From Triplophysa rosa (Eukaryota > Chordata > Actinopteri > Cypriniformes > Nemacheilidae): DNA of 64,000 nucleotides. Below are positions 11,801 through 22,800 of the stretch, piece by piece. The stretch is taken from positions 14,350,029-14,414,028 of the forward strand of contig NC_079896.1 in NCBI RefSeq assembly GCF_024868665.1, written 5' to 3'. The notes below the pieces were generated by a model. It was not told the DNA's origin. It was given only the letters and a program-made list of their open reading frames with translations, and searched no databases. Position 1 is the first letter of the stretch; each line of letters begins with the position of its first letter. A program made the position numbers and the translations under genes.

Positions 11801-14800
11801 ATGTGAGGACTGGGTCAGCTATAATAAGTGATGAGTGGCGTGCCTATAAAAGGTGTCTGCCCCATCTTGGCTACAGACATTTCACTGTTAACCACAGTGT
11901 GAGCTATGTTGACCCACGCACTGGAGCACACACTCAGCACATCGAGAGAGCATGGCGTACATATAAGGAGCAAGTGTGGAGACTAAGGGGAAACAGATCA
12001 GAGGGTTTATTGAAAGACCATCTCACAGTCATTGAATGGAATGAATGGCTGGCTAAAAACCACAAATATGGAGCATTGGGAAGATTGCTTCATGATATTG
12101 CAAGACAGTACAAATAAAGACAGAAAGAAGTGTTTAGTTAGTTAGACTTTTTTAAGAATACTTTTTAAAATAATATTGTTGCATACAATATGAATGTTTC
12201 ATTAGAATTACAGTAATATCTTTATTGATTGGTTTGGCACTTTGCAATTGTGCTGTATCAGCTATAGCTATGTGGATATATTTTGTCATAAATCTTTTGT
12301 GGACACAATAAACAGGTTTTCCCATAAGCTTTTATTTCTGTTATTATGTTTTGTAAATGTCTGTACAGCAAGCGTATAAGTTTTATAGATCAATCGTAAG
12401 CATTTATAAACATTTACAAACGATGACTAGTTTCAACTTTAGATTGGGTACTGCCAAAACATTAACTAATAATTAATAAATGATTTGTCTAAATAGTAAA
12501 AGTATGTTTACACACCACAATAAACAAAGATCAAAGGTGTAACCTAAACAGCTGGGTTGTGAGTTTATGAATAATTTGTTAACATGAATAATACGTGAAG
12601 TAACTGCAATCACCAGTAATATTTTAACAACCTTTGTAAATGTAAATATGTGCCTTAGTTAATACATTAATGAAAGTTTACTGATATTTGTAAGCATTCA
12701 TACATACATTAACAAACTCATACACACATACAAACAAGCTGTTAATTGTTGGATACCATACATTACCGTCATTGGTAGATCTTTAAATTGCATTACATGA
12801 ATTGAAAATGTAATAACAAATATGCATTAACTAATGATCTGCTATTCATTAAATAATGTTCAATTAAACCATTAGTAAACATGAACAAGAACGTTACCCC
12901 CTATGTCTAGCTATGTGAATATATAGTTACTAATGATCAGTTAAGCATTAAATAATGTTTGTTAATGATTTACTAATGAAAGTTATTTCCATATGTGAAT
13001 TGAAAGGGTGAGAACATTTGTAAACATTTTAATATACATGAACTAATGATCTGCTATTCATTAAGTAATGTTCAATTAAACCATTAGTAAACATGAACAA
13101 GAACGTTATCTCATATTTCTAGCTATGTGAAAATCTAGTAACTAATGACTAGTTAAGCATTAAATGATGTTTGTTAATGACTTACTAATGACTTACTAAT
13201 GAAAGTTATTATAAAGTGTTACCCTATATGGTAATTCAGTTTTTCTTTACTTTTTAATTTTTCTTCAGAGCGTGAGCCACTACGGAGGACTGTAGAAAAT
13301 GGTGAATTGATGTTAATGTCTTTATTAATTTAATTTATACATTATTCAACATTTTATATTTGGGTTATTAATCTTAAGTATAATTGTGTTATGGACTCTG
13401 TATAACTCAATACTGTCTGTGTGTTTTTAGTGACTTCACTGTTCAGAAAACATGCCGGTAAGTGAGGTTTGATCACATGATTCAAGTGTTTTAGATCTAC
13501 AGCTGTTCCAGGTGATTGTTTGTGGTCACAGGGAAATAAATCATCAGTGTCTCAATGTGAAGTGAGCTATAGGATCTTTATCAGCGTCTGAACCCGTCTA
13601 CATGATTGACAGATTCACCACCTGATAGAGACACACGGTTACTTTATTAACTGAGCAGACCTTCAGACCTCATAAATCTTATTATCTTGCCGTGACTTAT
13701 GACGTGAGATAAGAATCATAATGCCCAGAACTCTGATTGATCCTATAAATGGTTCACAATAATGTTATTTTTCACAAACAGTGAAATATATTCAGGTGCT
13801 CAGTACATAAATTCAGCTATGTGTAATGTAGTATTATGTGTAATATAAGTAGTTATTATTGAAACCATATATTTAAAAGCTTCTTGTAATGCAGTTTAAA
13901 ATGTGGTTCTGAGTTTTAGGATGAAAGTTCTTGAGAAACCAGCACGATCTCATGGGAATTATACGTATTCTATGAGGTGCTAATTCTTATGAATTTGTGG
14001 GATGTGAATTGTACAAAAACATAAAATCGTTAGAAAAAAGCAAGGATAAAGTCTCACCCCTAACACCAGCGTCACTGGGCCGAAGCTTTTGTGAGATTAT
14101 GAGAAGAAAACAAACATCAGTTAAATTCACATTTATTTCTAAAACACTTTTACAGTTTTGCATTGATACACAGCAGCTGTACAGAAATACATTTGATCAA
14201 AAAGACATCAGAAGATCTAAGTATTGACTAAGGAAAAGAAATGAAAGGAAAATGATAATTAATCACATTGTATTTCATATCTTTCAGAGGACATACATTA
14301 GCACTAACTGTCTATAGGATTGTAATCTCAATATTCAGGACTAAATGCTGACTTGTGAAATTCTGATTGTAAAGACGACTGAATTGATGACAACTGCATC
14401 AATCTAAACCATTTCATTTACTTACACAGTTATTTCTGCTCATAACCCGGTTAACTCGAGTCAGTTTTTCAGAGAGGTACTTCACATCCATCCATTACAA
14501 ACCTGCTTTTCCTTTTATGTTCGTCGCTTTTTCACACCCTGTGAAGAGACGTAACAGAATGCTTGTCGTCATTTCATCTGAAGGATTGTACAGAAAATAC
14601 TTTATGACTCTATGACAGAACTAGGTATCAAGACTAAGAAAGTATATACTTGTTCCATGAGATAATTATTATTATCATTACACTGATGAATGAATTGTCT
14701 ATTGGACTGTTATTTAAAGTGATATTAGTAAAGTGTGTGTGTGTGTTAATACATGTTAGCAGTCTCACAGTAAACAAACTAAAGACAACAGTGACAAGAA

Positions 14801-17009
14801 ACCAAAAGAGACAAAAATCTTGTGAGTAACAGATTCGACTACAACTACAAATATTAGATTCTACAGATCCAAGATTAGAGTTCTTGCACTAGTGCCCAGT
14901 TTCACACACAAGACTGAAACACATAGAGTCCCAGATTCATATGCAAGTGAGTCTTAACTTAAAATATCTTTCAATGACATCTTAAAATATATCAGTGTTG
15001 TTTTGCCTCAAGATGCACAGCAGTAATGTTTTAATAAGCATTTTTATAAAAGCTCATTCTAATTTAAGGCCTAGTCCTGGTTTAAGATAAACCCTGTCTG
15101 TGAAACCAGACTGAGACGTCTCGCTAGACCGCTGGAGACCACTGGAGACCCACAACTACTTAACAATACAGAAGATTAAACAACAGTGATGGAAAATAAG
15201 AATGATGAAAATGAGAAAAGACACAAAAATCAAAGAAACTCTGGATTCTTTAAGTACATTGAGCTGATAACACGTCACACATGTTATTCTACACAGGACT
15301 TGTATTGAAGTATATGCTGATCATAGTTTAGACTTTTGATTATTCATAAATTCTCATCTTCTCAGTTATTGGTTGATTAGAGACCTGATGTCACACAGAG
15401 TCTCAGCCGGTGTTCATGAATCCCACGGTCACAGAATCTCTGATGTTAGGCAGCGGTTACAAGATAAACTAATCTCATGAAGTCTGACCGTCCATTGATC
15501 AGATCATAATAATAGTTTCTTTAGTCACCATCAGACAACATGTTCAATCAGATGATAGACAGAAATCTGTGTCTCATAATCCATTCTGATCTTATCCTGA
15601 CACCAGACTCCATCTGATCTAGTGGAAATCTGTTTATTTTACCAGGTCGATTCAAACATCTTATAACAGAATATAATTCAGTTTTAATTCATATAAATAA
15701 TCTTCATTATATAAAACAAATCAAAGTCACTCATACACACATAAAACCATAGTGTGTGAAGTTCTGCTTTCAGAATTCTGAACACGTGACACAAAGAGTC
15801 ATAAAAGACTCAAATCAGGATTTGTTTGGTCAGATTCTCATGAAACTGTGATGTTGACGCTCTATCAAAACACACAGAACAAGACTGTAGATTTACTCCT
15901 AAATTCTTAAAGGAATATTTCACCCAGAAATGAAATGAAACTCATAATTGACTCGTCCTGATGTCATCTTAGATGTACACGTCTTCTCTTCTTCATCTGA
16001 ACACAACTGGAGGGATAATCATGTAAATCCTGACTCTTTCTAGAGTTGTAATGACATTGAATTGTGTCTCATATCTGTCAGGATTGTGTGTTTGTTGTTT
16101 CATGACACAATCACACTCAGTGTTGATCATCTGTCTCACATGACTGATACTGTATGACGACAACACAAACAATCATTTACAATCTGAGAACTATGAATCC
16201 TGAATGATTAAATACAGTTTATATGAGACAGAAATATAACACAAACATGTAAAACACATTAAATGTGTATCTATTGTTGTTCTTGTCATGTTGATTTTGT
16301 CTTGTTCTTCTGTTTGTTTTCATCTCTGTTAGTTTGATCTTTTGTTATATATCAGCTCATGTTCAGTGTGTGTGTTTGTTTGTTTTTTCCTCTTTAAAGT
16401 AACTTTAGTTTCCAGAAAGGGACAGATTCTCATCATTATGACATCATTCATAAACATTCTTCATATTTTATAGTGAATGTGACTCTGGATGCTGATTCAG
16501 CTCATCCTCATCTCACCGTGTCTCATGATGGGAAACAAGTGATATATGAAGAAAAACAACATGAAAGAAAGAAGAATGAAGATAAAGGACAAAATAACAA
16601 GTTTGATTCACGTCCCTGTGTTGTTGGAAATGAAGGATTCTCTTCAGGGTGTTTTTATTATGAGGTGCAGGTGAAGGGGGCAGATTGGTGGCGTGTGGGC
16701 GTGGCCAAAGAATCTGCTCAGAGGAAGGGCTGGATCGATCTGAATCCTCAGTATGGATACTGGGCTGTGAGTTTGAGCGGTGACAATTATTATTTTGCTG
16801 GTGAAGATCTTGTTCGTCTTTCTCTGAGTGTGAAGCCTGAGAGGATCGGTGTGTTTGTGGATTATGAGAAGGGTCGAGTCTCATTTTATGATGTGGAGTC
16901 CATGTGTCATATTCACTCTTTTACTGATCAATCTTTCACTGAGAAACTATATCCTGTTTTATCTTTGGTTTCCTCTGTTCCACTCATCATCTGTAGTGAT
17001 CTCTCATGA
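2835..17009 (+). CDS. Butyrophilin-like IgV-IgC-TM-coiled-coil-PRY/SPRY receptor (8 coding exons)
   Basis: Coding exons with matching GT/AG sites, all spliced in phase 1: 2835-2892, 2992-3342, 4276-4545, 4938-5045, 5435-5734, 13269-13301, 13431-13457 and 16474-17009. They total 1683 nt, or 560 residues plus stop. Exon 1 is a signal peptide (MKFTCVILLVFAGLTDSRA). Exon 2 is an IgV domain with cysteines in LPCSI and DEGLYKC. Exon 3 is an IgC-like domain (CESKGWNPEPDLVWL, YHCRV). Exon 4 is one membrane segment. Exon 5 is a heptad coiled coil. The last exon is PRY (LDADSAHPHL) plus SPRY (FYYEVQV, GVFVDYEKGRVSFYD). This order is that of butyrophilins, which present surface Ig domains and use a cytosolic B30.2 domain as a ligand sensor. 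The exact ligand is unknown. Intron 6 holds a 7.3-kb transposon but no exon is broken. A probable untranslated first exon ends at 2210; polyadenylation signals occur near 17069 and 17135. The family call is strong; the orthologue is not. Confidence 0.88.
5435..5734 (+). repeat. Coding minisatellite of 21-bp heptads in the receptor gene
   Basis: This exon is built almost wholly from 21-bp units that encode seven residues such as QRENQRI, QREKQRI and QNEDERI. Some units are extended by 12 bp (RENQ). In the spliced phase-1 frame it gives about 100 residues of an uninterrupted isoleucine-spaced coiled coil. The longest open frames by simple translation lie in other frames and are not the product. 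Because units are multiples of three, copy-number changes keep the frame, so allele length is likely variable. Confidence 0.85.
5877..6678 (+). repeat. Left terminal inverted repeat of the Merlin-type element
   Basis: Matches the complement of the right arm through to the inner stretch around GCTTATGGGAAAACCTGT. Its outer part is crowded with short repeats such as CATTAGTAA and CATTAACAAAC, likely transposase-binding sites. On the minus strand the inner edge carries an AATAAA signal that could end the CCDC106-like transcript. Confidence 0.85.
7019..7326. mobile_element. Palindromic MITE nested in the Merlin-type element
   Basis: Starts AGGAGTAGTTCACCTTCAAA and ends in the near-perfect complement, TTGAAGGTGAACTACTCCT. 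The interior is also inverted: AAAAGAAGATATTT near 7117 pairs with AAATATCTTCTTTTG near 7224. Other members of this fish family lie at 17627-17831 and 21103-21466. It sits just beyond the 3' end of the CCDC106-like gene. Confidence 0.8.
7359..8689 (-). CDS. CCDC106-like coiled-coil protein encoded in the transposon
   Basis: Proposed minus-strand exons: 8689-8581 (start MDESHFTRSGQRK, followed by the basic run KRRRKKK), 8254-8114 (a likely coiled coil, AELKIAELTKERDELLEKL), 8003-7777 (a serine-rich tract, then a lysine-rich tract) and 7676-7359. The last exon carries the domain typical of CCDC106-type proteins (DPDEVVRRYRAVLKHY, VGVDRNTIVSMAPIAELAI). Splice sites are good. However, the exon-3 donor as read is phase 0 and the exon-4 acceptor needs phase 1, so a one-base change in the (GAAAA)n purine tract, real or a sequencing error, must be assumed. 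Basic and coiled-coil content suggests a nuclear DNA- or transposase-binding partner; that role is inference. It is transcribed away from the transposase from a shared 0.3-kb promoter region. Product family fairly sure, gene integrity uncertain. Confidence 0.65.
8690..8996. promoter_or_regulatory. Divergent promoter between the two transposon genes
   Basis: The 307 bp between the start codons of the CCDC106-like gene (leftward) and the transposase (rightward) must contain both promoters. No clear TATA box is seen. It is inferred only from the gene arrangement. Confidence 0.4.
8997..12117 (+). CDS. Merlin/IS1595-type DDE transposase, four exons, intact
   Basis: Exons 8997-9178, 9611-9724, 9904-10111 and 11647-12117 join in frame with canonical splice sites to 324 residues. 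The N-terminus has a possible zinc-binding cysteine set (CSKC, then MCQR) as in IS1595 zinc ribbons. The catalytic domain shows the three acidic positions: D in VVIDESHFRHKRK, D in AIISDEWRAYKR, and E in HTQHIERAW. The motif VNHSVSYVDPRTGAHT before the last acid is typical of the ISXO2 fold. The enzyme would cut and paste the element through its terminal repeats in the nucleus. ATG at 8997 was chosen because it starts the conserved part; ATG 8985 in the same frame would add four residues. No stop or frameshift was found, so this copy may be active. Intron 3 is long (1.5 kb) and seems to hold another repeat. Confidence 0.85.
10380..10965. repeat. Probable repeat inserted in transposase intron 3
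   Basis: This stretch differs in texture from its surroundings, with repeated TATTTGTAT and GTATTTG motifs near 10400 and again near 10880. It ends in GGTTCGGCTCCACCCCTAAT, which looks like a transposon terminus. The other end is uncertain. No coding capacity is seen. Confidence 0.3.
12300..13222 (-). repeat. Right terminal inverted repeat of the Merlin-type element
   Basis: Mirror of the left arm but about 120 bp longer, because a block around 13021-13150 (GAACATTTG to GTTAATGA) repeats the neighbouring 12830-12970 block. An AATAAA signal at about 12307 lies 190 bp after the transposase stop codon and would serve as its polyadenylation signal. Confidence 0.85.
13458..16473 (+). other. Last intron of the receptor gene
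   Basis: Three kilobases with no exon that can be supported. At 15908-16030 there is a half-copy of the TTCACCCAGAAATGAAA-type fish MITE. The part from about 15165 to the acceptor at 16473 is closely matched by 22800-23119, which is evidence for the partial gene duplication downstream. Confidence 0.6.
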
Positions 17010-17626
17010 GATCTGATAAATATCTGATCTAAACATAAAGGGAGGAGAGAATAACAGACGGAGAACAGAATAAACATTTTCATGAACATCAGGATCTTGT
17101 GATTATAAATTCAGTTTCAGGATTAAAATGAGGAAATAAAAACTCATGACTGTAGTTGGTGTTTATTCATGTTAAATGTAGACAACAGATGAATGTGTGT
17201 ATGTGTGAGACTCAACATTATATCAGTATATGAGCACAGATAAGAACACACTGTGATAAACATCTGTGTCAGTGTGAGACATCTTTCATTTCCAATAACA
17301 CTTCAGAAATAATCTCTCTCTTTAATGTCTTAATTCTCCATTACTCTTCTGTCTCATTCTTAATTCTTCATTAAATCCACTTAAATGTTTTGTTTCAAAC
17401 ATTCACTTCTGTTCAAAAGTCTAGAGTCGCTCATTCTTTACATTTTAGGATAATAGTAAACTTTCAAAACTAGATTAACACAAAACTAACTCTGAGGATT
17501 GAGGTTTTTCCAAAGACAATTACAAACTAACCAAAATGAAATGAATGTTATATCTGCTGAAATATTTCTTGTTATTTCATCAAGCAGTTTCTTAAGGACT
17601 TGCCCTGAGATGCTTTTTAGAAACAT

Positions 17627-17831
17627 TAAAGGGACATTTCACACAAACATGAAACTTCTGTCATCATTTACTCACCCTCTTGTCATTTCTAACATCTTTC
17701 TTTCTTCCGCAGAACTTTTTTCAAAATATCTTCTTTTGTGTTGTGGAAGAAAGAAACTCATACAGGTATAAACTGACAAGAGGGGAGTAGATGATGACAG
17801 AAGTTCAGTTTTGGTGGTATTTTTCCTTTAA
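17627..17831. mobile_element. MITE of the same family as 7019-7326
   Basis: Begins TTAAAGGGACATTTCACAC and ends with a complementary TTTTTCCTTTAA. It keeps the internal palindrome around CAGAACTTTTTTCAAAATAT. It lies about 600 bp beyond the receptor gene. Confidence 0.7.
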
Positions 17832-18930
17832 GGCAAACTGCTCAAGATTAAAAGACTTTTAAGGTTACGAGAATCATTTCATTTAAGAGATCCTAAACTT
17901 TTGATCAGTATTGTATATATATATTGTCACTTTGTGAAGTTTATCTGAAGATAAACAGGCCTGATGAAGACATGTTTGTGTTTAATAAAGGTATTTCAGG
18001 ATAAGTATGGAGTCTAGTGATGATGAGTTTAGTTTTTCTTCAGTTGAGTTTGCTCTGTTTGATCATCACCAGCTCAGTTTTTCTGTTCGCATCTTTTTAT
18101 TTGGTGAAGTTCTGTCACAGATCTGACTTCAGTTTATTTGCATGTTTATTGTTCCAGATTGAAGTCTTTGTTTGGATCAGAGTTTAAAGTTTGTTTGTGT
18201 TGTGATTGTATCTGCTGATTGTGAAGACAAAGAACAAAACTGTAACACAAGGTTATGAATGAACATTTTGTGTTTGAGATGTTGAACAACAGATGAAAAA
18301 TCTATCTGTCATGTCTATTTGTCATGTCATCACATTATTCTTTTTCATTCATTTACTGTTTTTACTTGTTACAGATTTTCAGTTTATTGATATTCATTTT
18401 TGTTTTTTGTTTGTTTAAGTTTTGAAAATGTATTGTTGTTTATCATTTATTACAGGTTTTTTAAGTACGTATGTTTTCATTTTCATGTTTTCTTTCCTCA
18501 TGACACTCATATTGAGATGATGTTTAGTGTCACATGCAGATTCAGACACACTGATGAGAGAGAAAGATAGATCAGATCACACAGGTATTTATTCTTACTA
18601 GACAGGAATACAGTCTTAAATGAATCAACAGAGATTGTGTCTGGATGAGAGCTGTGGATTTGTCTTAAAGGGTTTTTATGACACACACAAGGAAGAAGAC
18701 GATGAGATGAAGGACGACTGGATGAAGATGAAATCTCTGATAGACACAAACAGCAGGTGAGAGAGTCTGAGATAAAGACTGAAGGTGAATGTGTTCTTCT
18801 TATAGTCCTTTTGTGTTGTGATCATATGGATTCATAATAATTATATGTGTCAGACTTCTGAGAATTCATTTAGCAGACGCTTGAATAATAGTAATACCAC
18901 TTTAGTATACCAAAAGTACGGTCGCATGGT
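17832..18930. other. Intergenic stretch with nothing recognised
   Basis: AT-rich sequence between the receptor gene and a downstream interspersed repeat. No exon, RNA gene or clear repeat boundary was found. Confidence 0.4.
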
Positions 18931-18959
18931 ATTTTTATGAAGTACATAAAGCATAACTG

Positions 18960-19556
18960 GGATGGCAGGGTCATGACAGTACCATGTCTTTGTGTGTGTG
19001 TGTGTGTGTTATGTCTTGTGTGGAGACATGTGGCTGTTTGTTATGACATTGCGCCACCCCCTTGTTTCCCCGTCATTGTCCCATTAGTGTTTGATTCTCC
19101 TCACCTGCCCCTTGTTATCTTCCCTTGTTAGTGTTCCCTATTTGTAGCCCCAATTCTCTTTGTCCTTTGTCGGTTCGTTTTCGTGCCATGTTCATGTTAG
19201 TCCGTGCTTTTGTCTTGTTCCTACCTTGCCCTACCTCACCTCACCTCACCTCACCTCACCTCACCTTGCCTTGCCCTACCTCACCTCACCTCACCTCACC
19301 TCACCTTGCCTTGCCCTACCTCACCTCACCTCACCTCACCTCGCCTTGCCCTACCTTACCCTGCTGTGTTGTGGATTTATTATTTAGTATTCATTTGGAC
19401 TTTGTATATTTTGCCCCCTCGTGGGTAGTGTTTGTTTTGAGTTTCTGTTTTTTGGTTAGTGCTTTTCCCCATTGTGGTTTTTGTTTTATATTTAAATAAA
19501 GTTTTTGCTAACCCTTCACCTGTCTGCGCTTGGGTTCCGTTCACCGCCCCTGACAA
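18960..19556. repeat. Interspersed repeat with internal pentamer array
   Basis: A TG microsatellite is followed by a C-rich stretch and ends in an AATAAA-containing tail (TTTAAATAAAGTTTTTGCT) then GCCCCTGACA. The terminal part resembles the 3' end of a fish retroelement read on the + strand. No coding region is recognised, so the class is left open. Confidence 0.35.
19221..19360 (+). repeat. CCTCA pentamer minisatellite with higher-order period of 40-45 bp
   Basis: Runs of CCTCA alternate with CCTTGCCTTGCCCTA. The latter recurs at about 19226, 19271 and 19311, giving a two-level tandem array. All six frames stay open only because of the simple composition, so overlapping open frames here are not genes. 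Confidence 0.85.
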
Positions 19557-20224
19557 GCAGCAGTGATAACAATATCGACTTGTATGTATTCGTCCATTAA
19601 ATGCATCAATGATATTATGCACTTTAACGTTATCTCATGAGAAACTTGCATCATTACTGGTTACAGGTAACTTAAGATGGCAGGAGTGCAAACAGACAAC
19701 AAGGAAATTTACATATACTGTATCTATAGAAAAGGACTGTTTAGTGTAGTGTTACAGAAGTTCCTCTGGCTAGCATCAGATGGGGAAGAGGTGATATGTT
19801 CTTTAACGGTTTACTGCTAACAAAATGGCCTCTGGAACCCCTGGAGAGATGATGATAAAACTTTGGAGAAGCACCAGGTATCAGGCTATTTGGAGCCTAC
19901 TTCTCTGTGATCCAGGTGAACCCCAAGCGAGGTCTGCAAAACTCTGGTGAGGGGGACGTTTTTGGACATGACATGAGCCAACATTTGGCTATGCCAGACT
20001 CTACATTTGTGTTGTGTTTTAGTATAAAACTGAATTATTTAAAATACGGGTTGTTATTTTGGTAAACGCGTGTTTCTAAAAACATAAAAAGTGTGCCCCC
20101 TATGGAAATGAAATGCACCCCCCACCCCCCGTTCAGTATATTATGGCGATGGCTCTGGGTTGATTTGCAAATTGTGTATGACAAGCAATTGAACAGGTAT
20201 ACCTAATAAAGTGCCTGTTGAGTG

Positions 20225-20395
20225 TATCCCAGATAGCACGGGTGCATCTGCTGCAAAAAAACACATGTTTTACATACATTTTAAATCATGAACATCTTAC
20301 AGACATCTTCTAATCTAGACATCTATATGACATCTGACAGCAGACGTCTCAGAGAGGTGTTGCAGATGAGCAAACAATAAAAAATTATTGTAGAT
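20225..20395. repeat. Possible fish DNA-transposon fragment
   Basis: Begins TATCCCAGATAGCAC and contains ATCTTACAGACATCTTCTAA and ATGACATCTGACAGCAGACG, a pattern seen in many fish genomes. Boundaries are approximate. Confidence 0.35.
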
Positions 20396-21102
20396 ACTGT
20401 TTAAAAATATTATATTATATTAGACTGTAAAGAGTGGATTCAGAATTGTTTACAGGTACAATTATTTACTCTTGGAGGTCTTCAGTGATTCTGATCTCAG
20501 TGACTGTTTTGCTCAGTATAAACACTGGAATACTGATGACTGTGTTCGTCTATAAAAAGAGAGGTACATTCATGTTTCTTTAATCATATTTAATATACAG
20601 TATGTAAATTCTGCATTGTTTATAGTGCTTATAGTTCAAAGTAATGAGGTGTCTTTGCATTTATTATTCCTGAAGTTAATTAATAATTTAATCATGTCAA
20701 TGCTGTTTTCTCTTCAGAAATACAGAGTAAAATACAGAGTAAAGACCAGACAATACAGAATAAGAAAGAGTTAATACAAAATGAAAAACAGAGAATACAG
20801 AATGAAGACCAGAAACTATAGAGAGAGAACCAGAAAATACATGAGGGTAATTTTGTCTATTGGCTTTTTAAGTGATCGCTAAATTATTTTTTGGTCAACT
20901 GAATTTTTAATGTTTGTACTTGTTCTTTTGTATTTTCTTTTTTCTATTTTTTAATTAAGTCTTTACTTTAAACTTTCTTCAGAATACGATATATTGAGAG
21001 AGAAGAGGACTGTAGAAAGTGGTGAATTTGATTTAAATGTCTTTATTAAATTATGCATTATTAAACATTCCAGTGCGAATTCTTGATCTCATTATCAATC
21101 GT

Positions 21103-21466
21103 AAAGTGATAGTTCATCCAAAGATGAAAATTCTGTCATCATTTGCTCACCCTCGTGTCACTTCATACCTGCATAAATTACCTTGTACTGATGAACACAG
21201 AGAAAGATATTTGGAGAATTTTAGCAATTTTCAATTCTGTGACACCATTGACTGCCATATTAGGGACGTTTTTATGGTAGTTAAAGATGCCCCAGAACTG
21301 TTTGTGTTCCTAAATTCTTCAAAATATCTATATATATATGTCAAAGAACTGAAAATTGCTAACATTCTTACAAATATCTTTCTTTGTGTTTAACTGAACA
21401 AAGAAACAACCTGAGAGTGAGTAAATGATGACAGAATTTTCATTTTTGAGTGAACTGTCCCTTTAA
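21103..21466. mobile_element. MITE in the duplicated gene remnant
   Basis: Left end AAAGTGATAGTTCATCC and right end GAGTGAACTGTCCCTTT are inverted, as are the inner ATGAAAATTCTGTCATC and GATGACAGAATTTTCAT. Same broad family as 7019-7326 but with a larger interior. A further half-copy begins near 21676. Confidence 0.7.
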
Positions 21467-22800
21467 AGTGTGAGTATGCCCCAAAATGAAAAATCTTTCA
21501 TTATTTTCTCACTGTCAGGTTTGTTCCACCAGCATAAGACCTTCATTCATCTTTGAAACACAAATGGACTAATTGCACGTAGCTCGTGGCGTAGGCTCAC
21601 TAGTTTGCAGTTAATATACATTTATTATGTAAGCAATACACATAGTTACACCAACTCGTTTTAAGTAATTCAAGGTTAAAGGAAAGTTCACCTCAAAATC
21701 AAAATGGTGTTATTTTTTACTCACCAACATGAAAAGGAAAGTTCAACATGTTTTAAGACCTCCCGGCTTCTTCGGAACACAAATAAATATATTTTAGGAA
21801 CATCTGAGAGATTTCTAGGCCTCCTTATAGACATCATGGTTATAGTTGTTGTCAAGGTCCAGAAAAGTACTAAAGACGTCTATAAACGAAAGTCGCTCAT
21901 AGTGGCTCAATTGAATTACTTTGAAGCGACGACAATACATTGTGCGAAAAACAAACCAAAAGAACGACTTAAATCGATATATTCTCCTCCGTCTTGTCAG
22001 TCTATGGTGCGCGGTCACGAGAGCATTTCCACGCATTCACATTCGGTTTTAGAATGTATCAATTAAAGTCGTTATTTTGGTTTGTGGGTGTGACTACATC
22101 GCTTCCACTTTTGGAATGGCTCCACGAATAATTAGCTAATAAACCTCACGGTATGAAGAGGATCAACTCGTGACATCGCAATTTGACTGAAATGTATGTT
22201 TTAGACATCACCCCCGCAGGCTTCTGGAAAACAAAGACAGAGTTATCCAGCGATCACAGCACCACGATGACAATGAACCATGGTTTTACAGCGGTAACCG
22301 TAGTTTAATGATTACACTTTTATTTGTTGTAAAAACATTCCGCCAAAAATATGGTTCTACATTTTTACTAATAAAACTATGATCTAATTTTCCCAATGGA
22401 TGGTTCTTAAATCTTTACTTTCCGTTTAAACTTTTTAAAGAGGGTTTTCAGCGCTAACCTTACCCACTCTTGAGTCTCATGTGTACTGCTGGTCGCACAC
22501 TGTAAAACGTTGCTGTAGTTTTGCTGCAGGTTTGCCAGTAATTTACTGTAGATTGAATCACTTCATACTACTTTCCTATTATATTGTTTTCAATTTGAGT
22601 TCAACTTTGCCCCAGTAATGCTTTTACTAATGCGATACTTAAAATCCTGGTAAAGCTAAGCTCTGTCTGTTAGGTCACACTAGATCTCTCTTTCTCATTC
22701 CCCTGATATTGTGCAAAGATGCTCAATTCTGTTATGTTAACACTTTTACTCGAACAGGAAATTACTTGTTCTCTTGAGATGTAGACCTATAACTACTAGT
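21467..22800. other. Non-coding stretch with partial repeats
   Basis: Contains a partial MITE end near 21676-21760 and a CACACTGTAAAACGTTGC repeat end near 22497. Open frames around 21704-22066 lie across repeat sequence and show no domain. Confidence 0.4.

Larger units (their letters stand above)
5877..13222. mobile_element. Merlin/IS1595-type DNA transposon with two genes
   Basis: A 7346-bp element inside intron 6 of the receptor gene. Ends are inverted (GTAACACTTTATAATAACTT at the left, its complement at the right). The flanks carry an 8-bp target duplication, CCTATTTG at 5869-5876 and CCTATATG at 13223-13230, with one mismatch. Terminal inverted repeats are about 802 bp (left) and 923 bp (right). 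Inside are two divergently transcribed genes: a CCDC106-like gene on the minus strand and a DDE transposase of the ISXO2/IS1595 fold on the plus strand. Target duplications of 8-9 bp and this transposase fold are features of the eukaryotic Merlin superfamily. The intact transposase frame and nearly perfect target duplication point to a fairly recent insertion. Superfamily assignment is by fold and duplication length, not by database match. Confidence 0.85.

Noticed and set aside
16513..16884. Minus-strand open frame over the PRY-SPRY exon
   Set aside because: Shadow of the true exon; no domain and no splice support.
19125..19499. Several overlapping open frames across the CCTCA array
   Set aside because: Low-complexity pentamer repeats keep frames open by chance.
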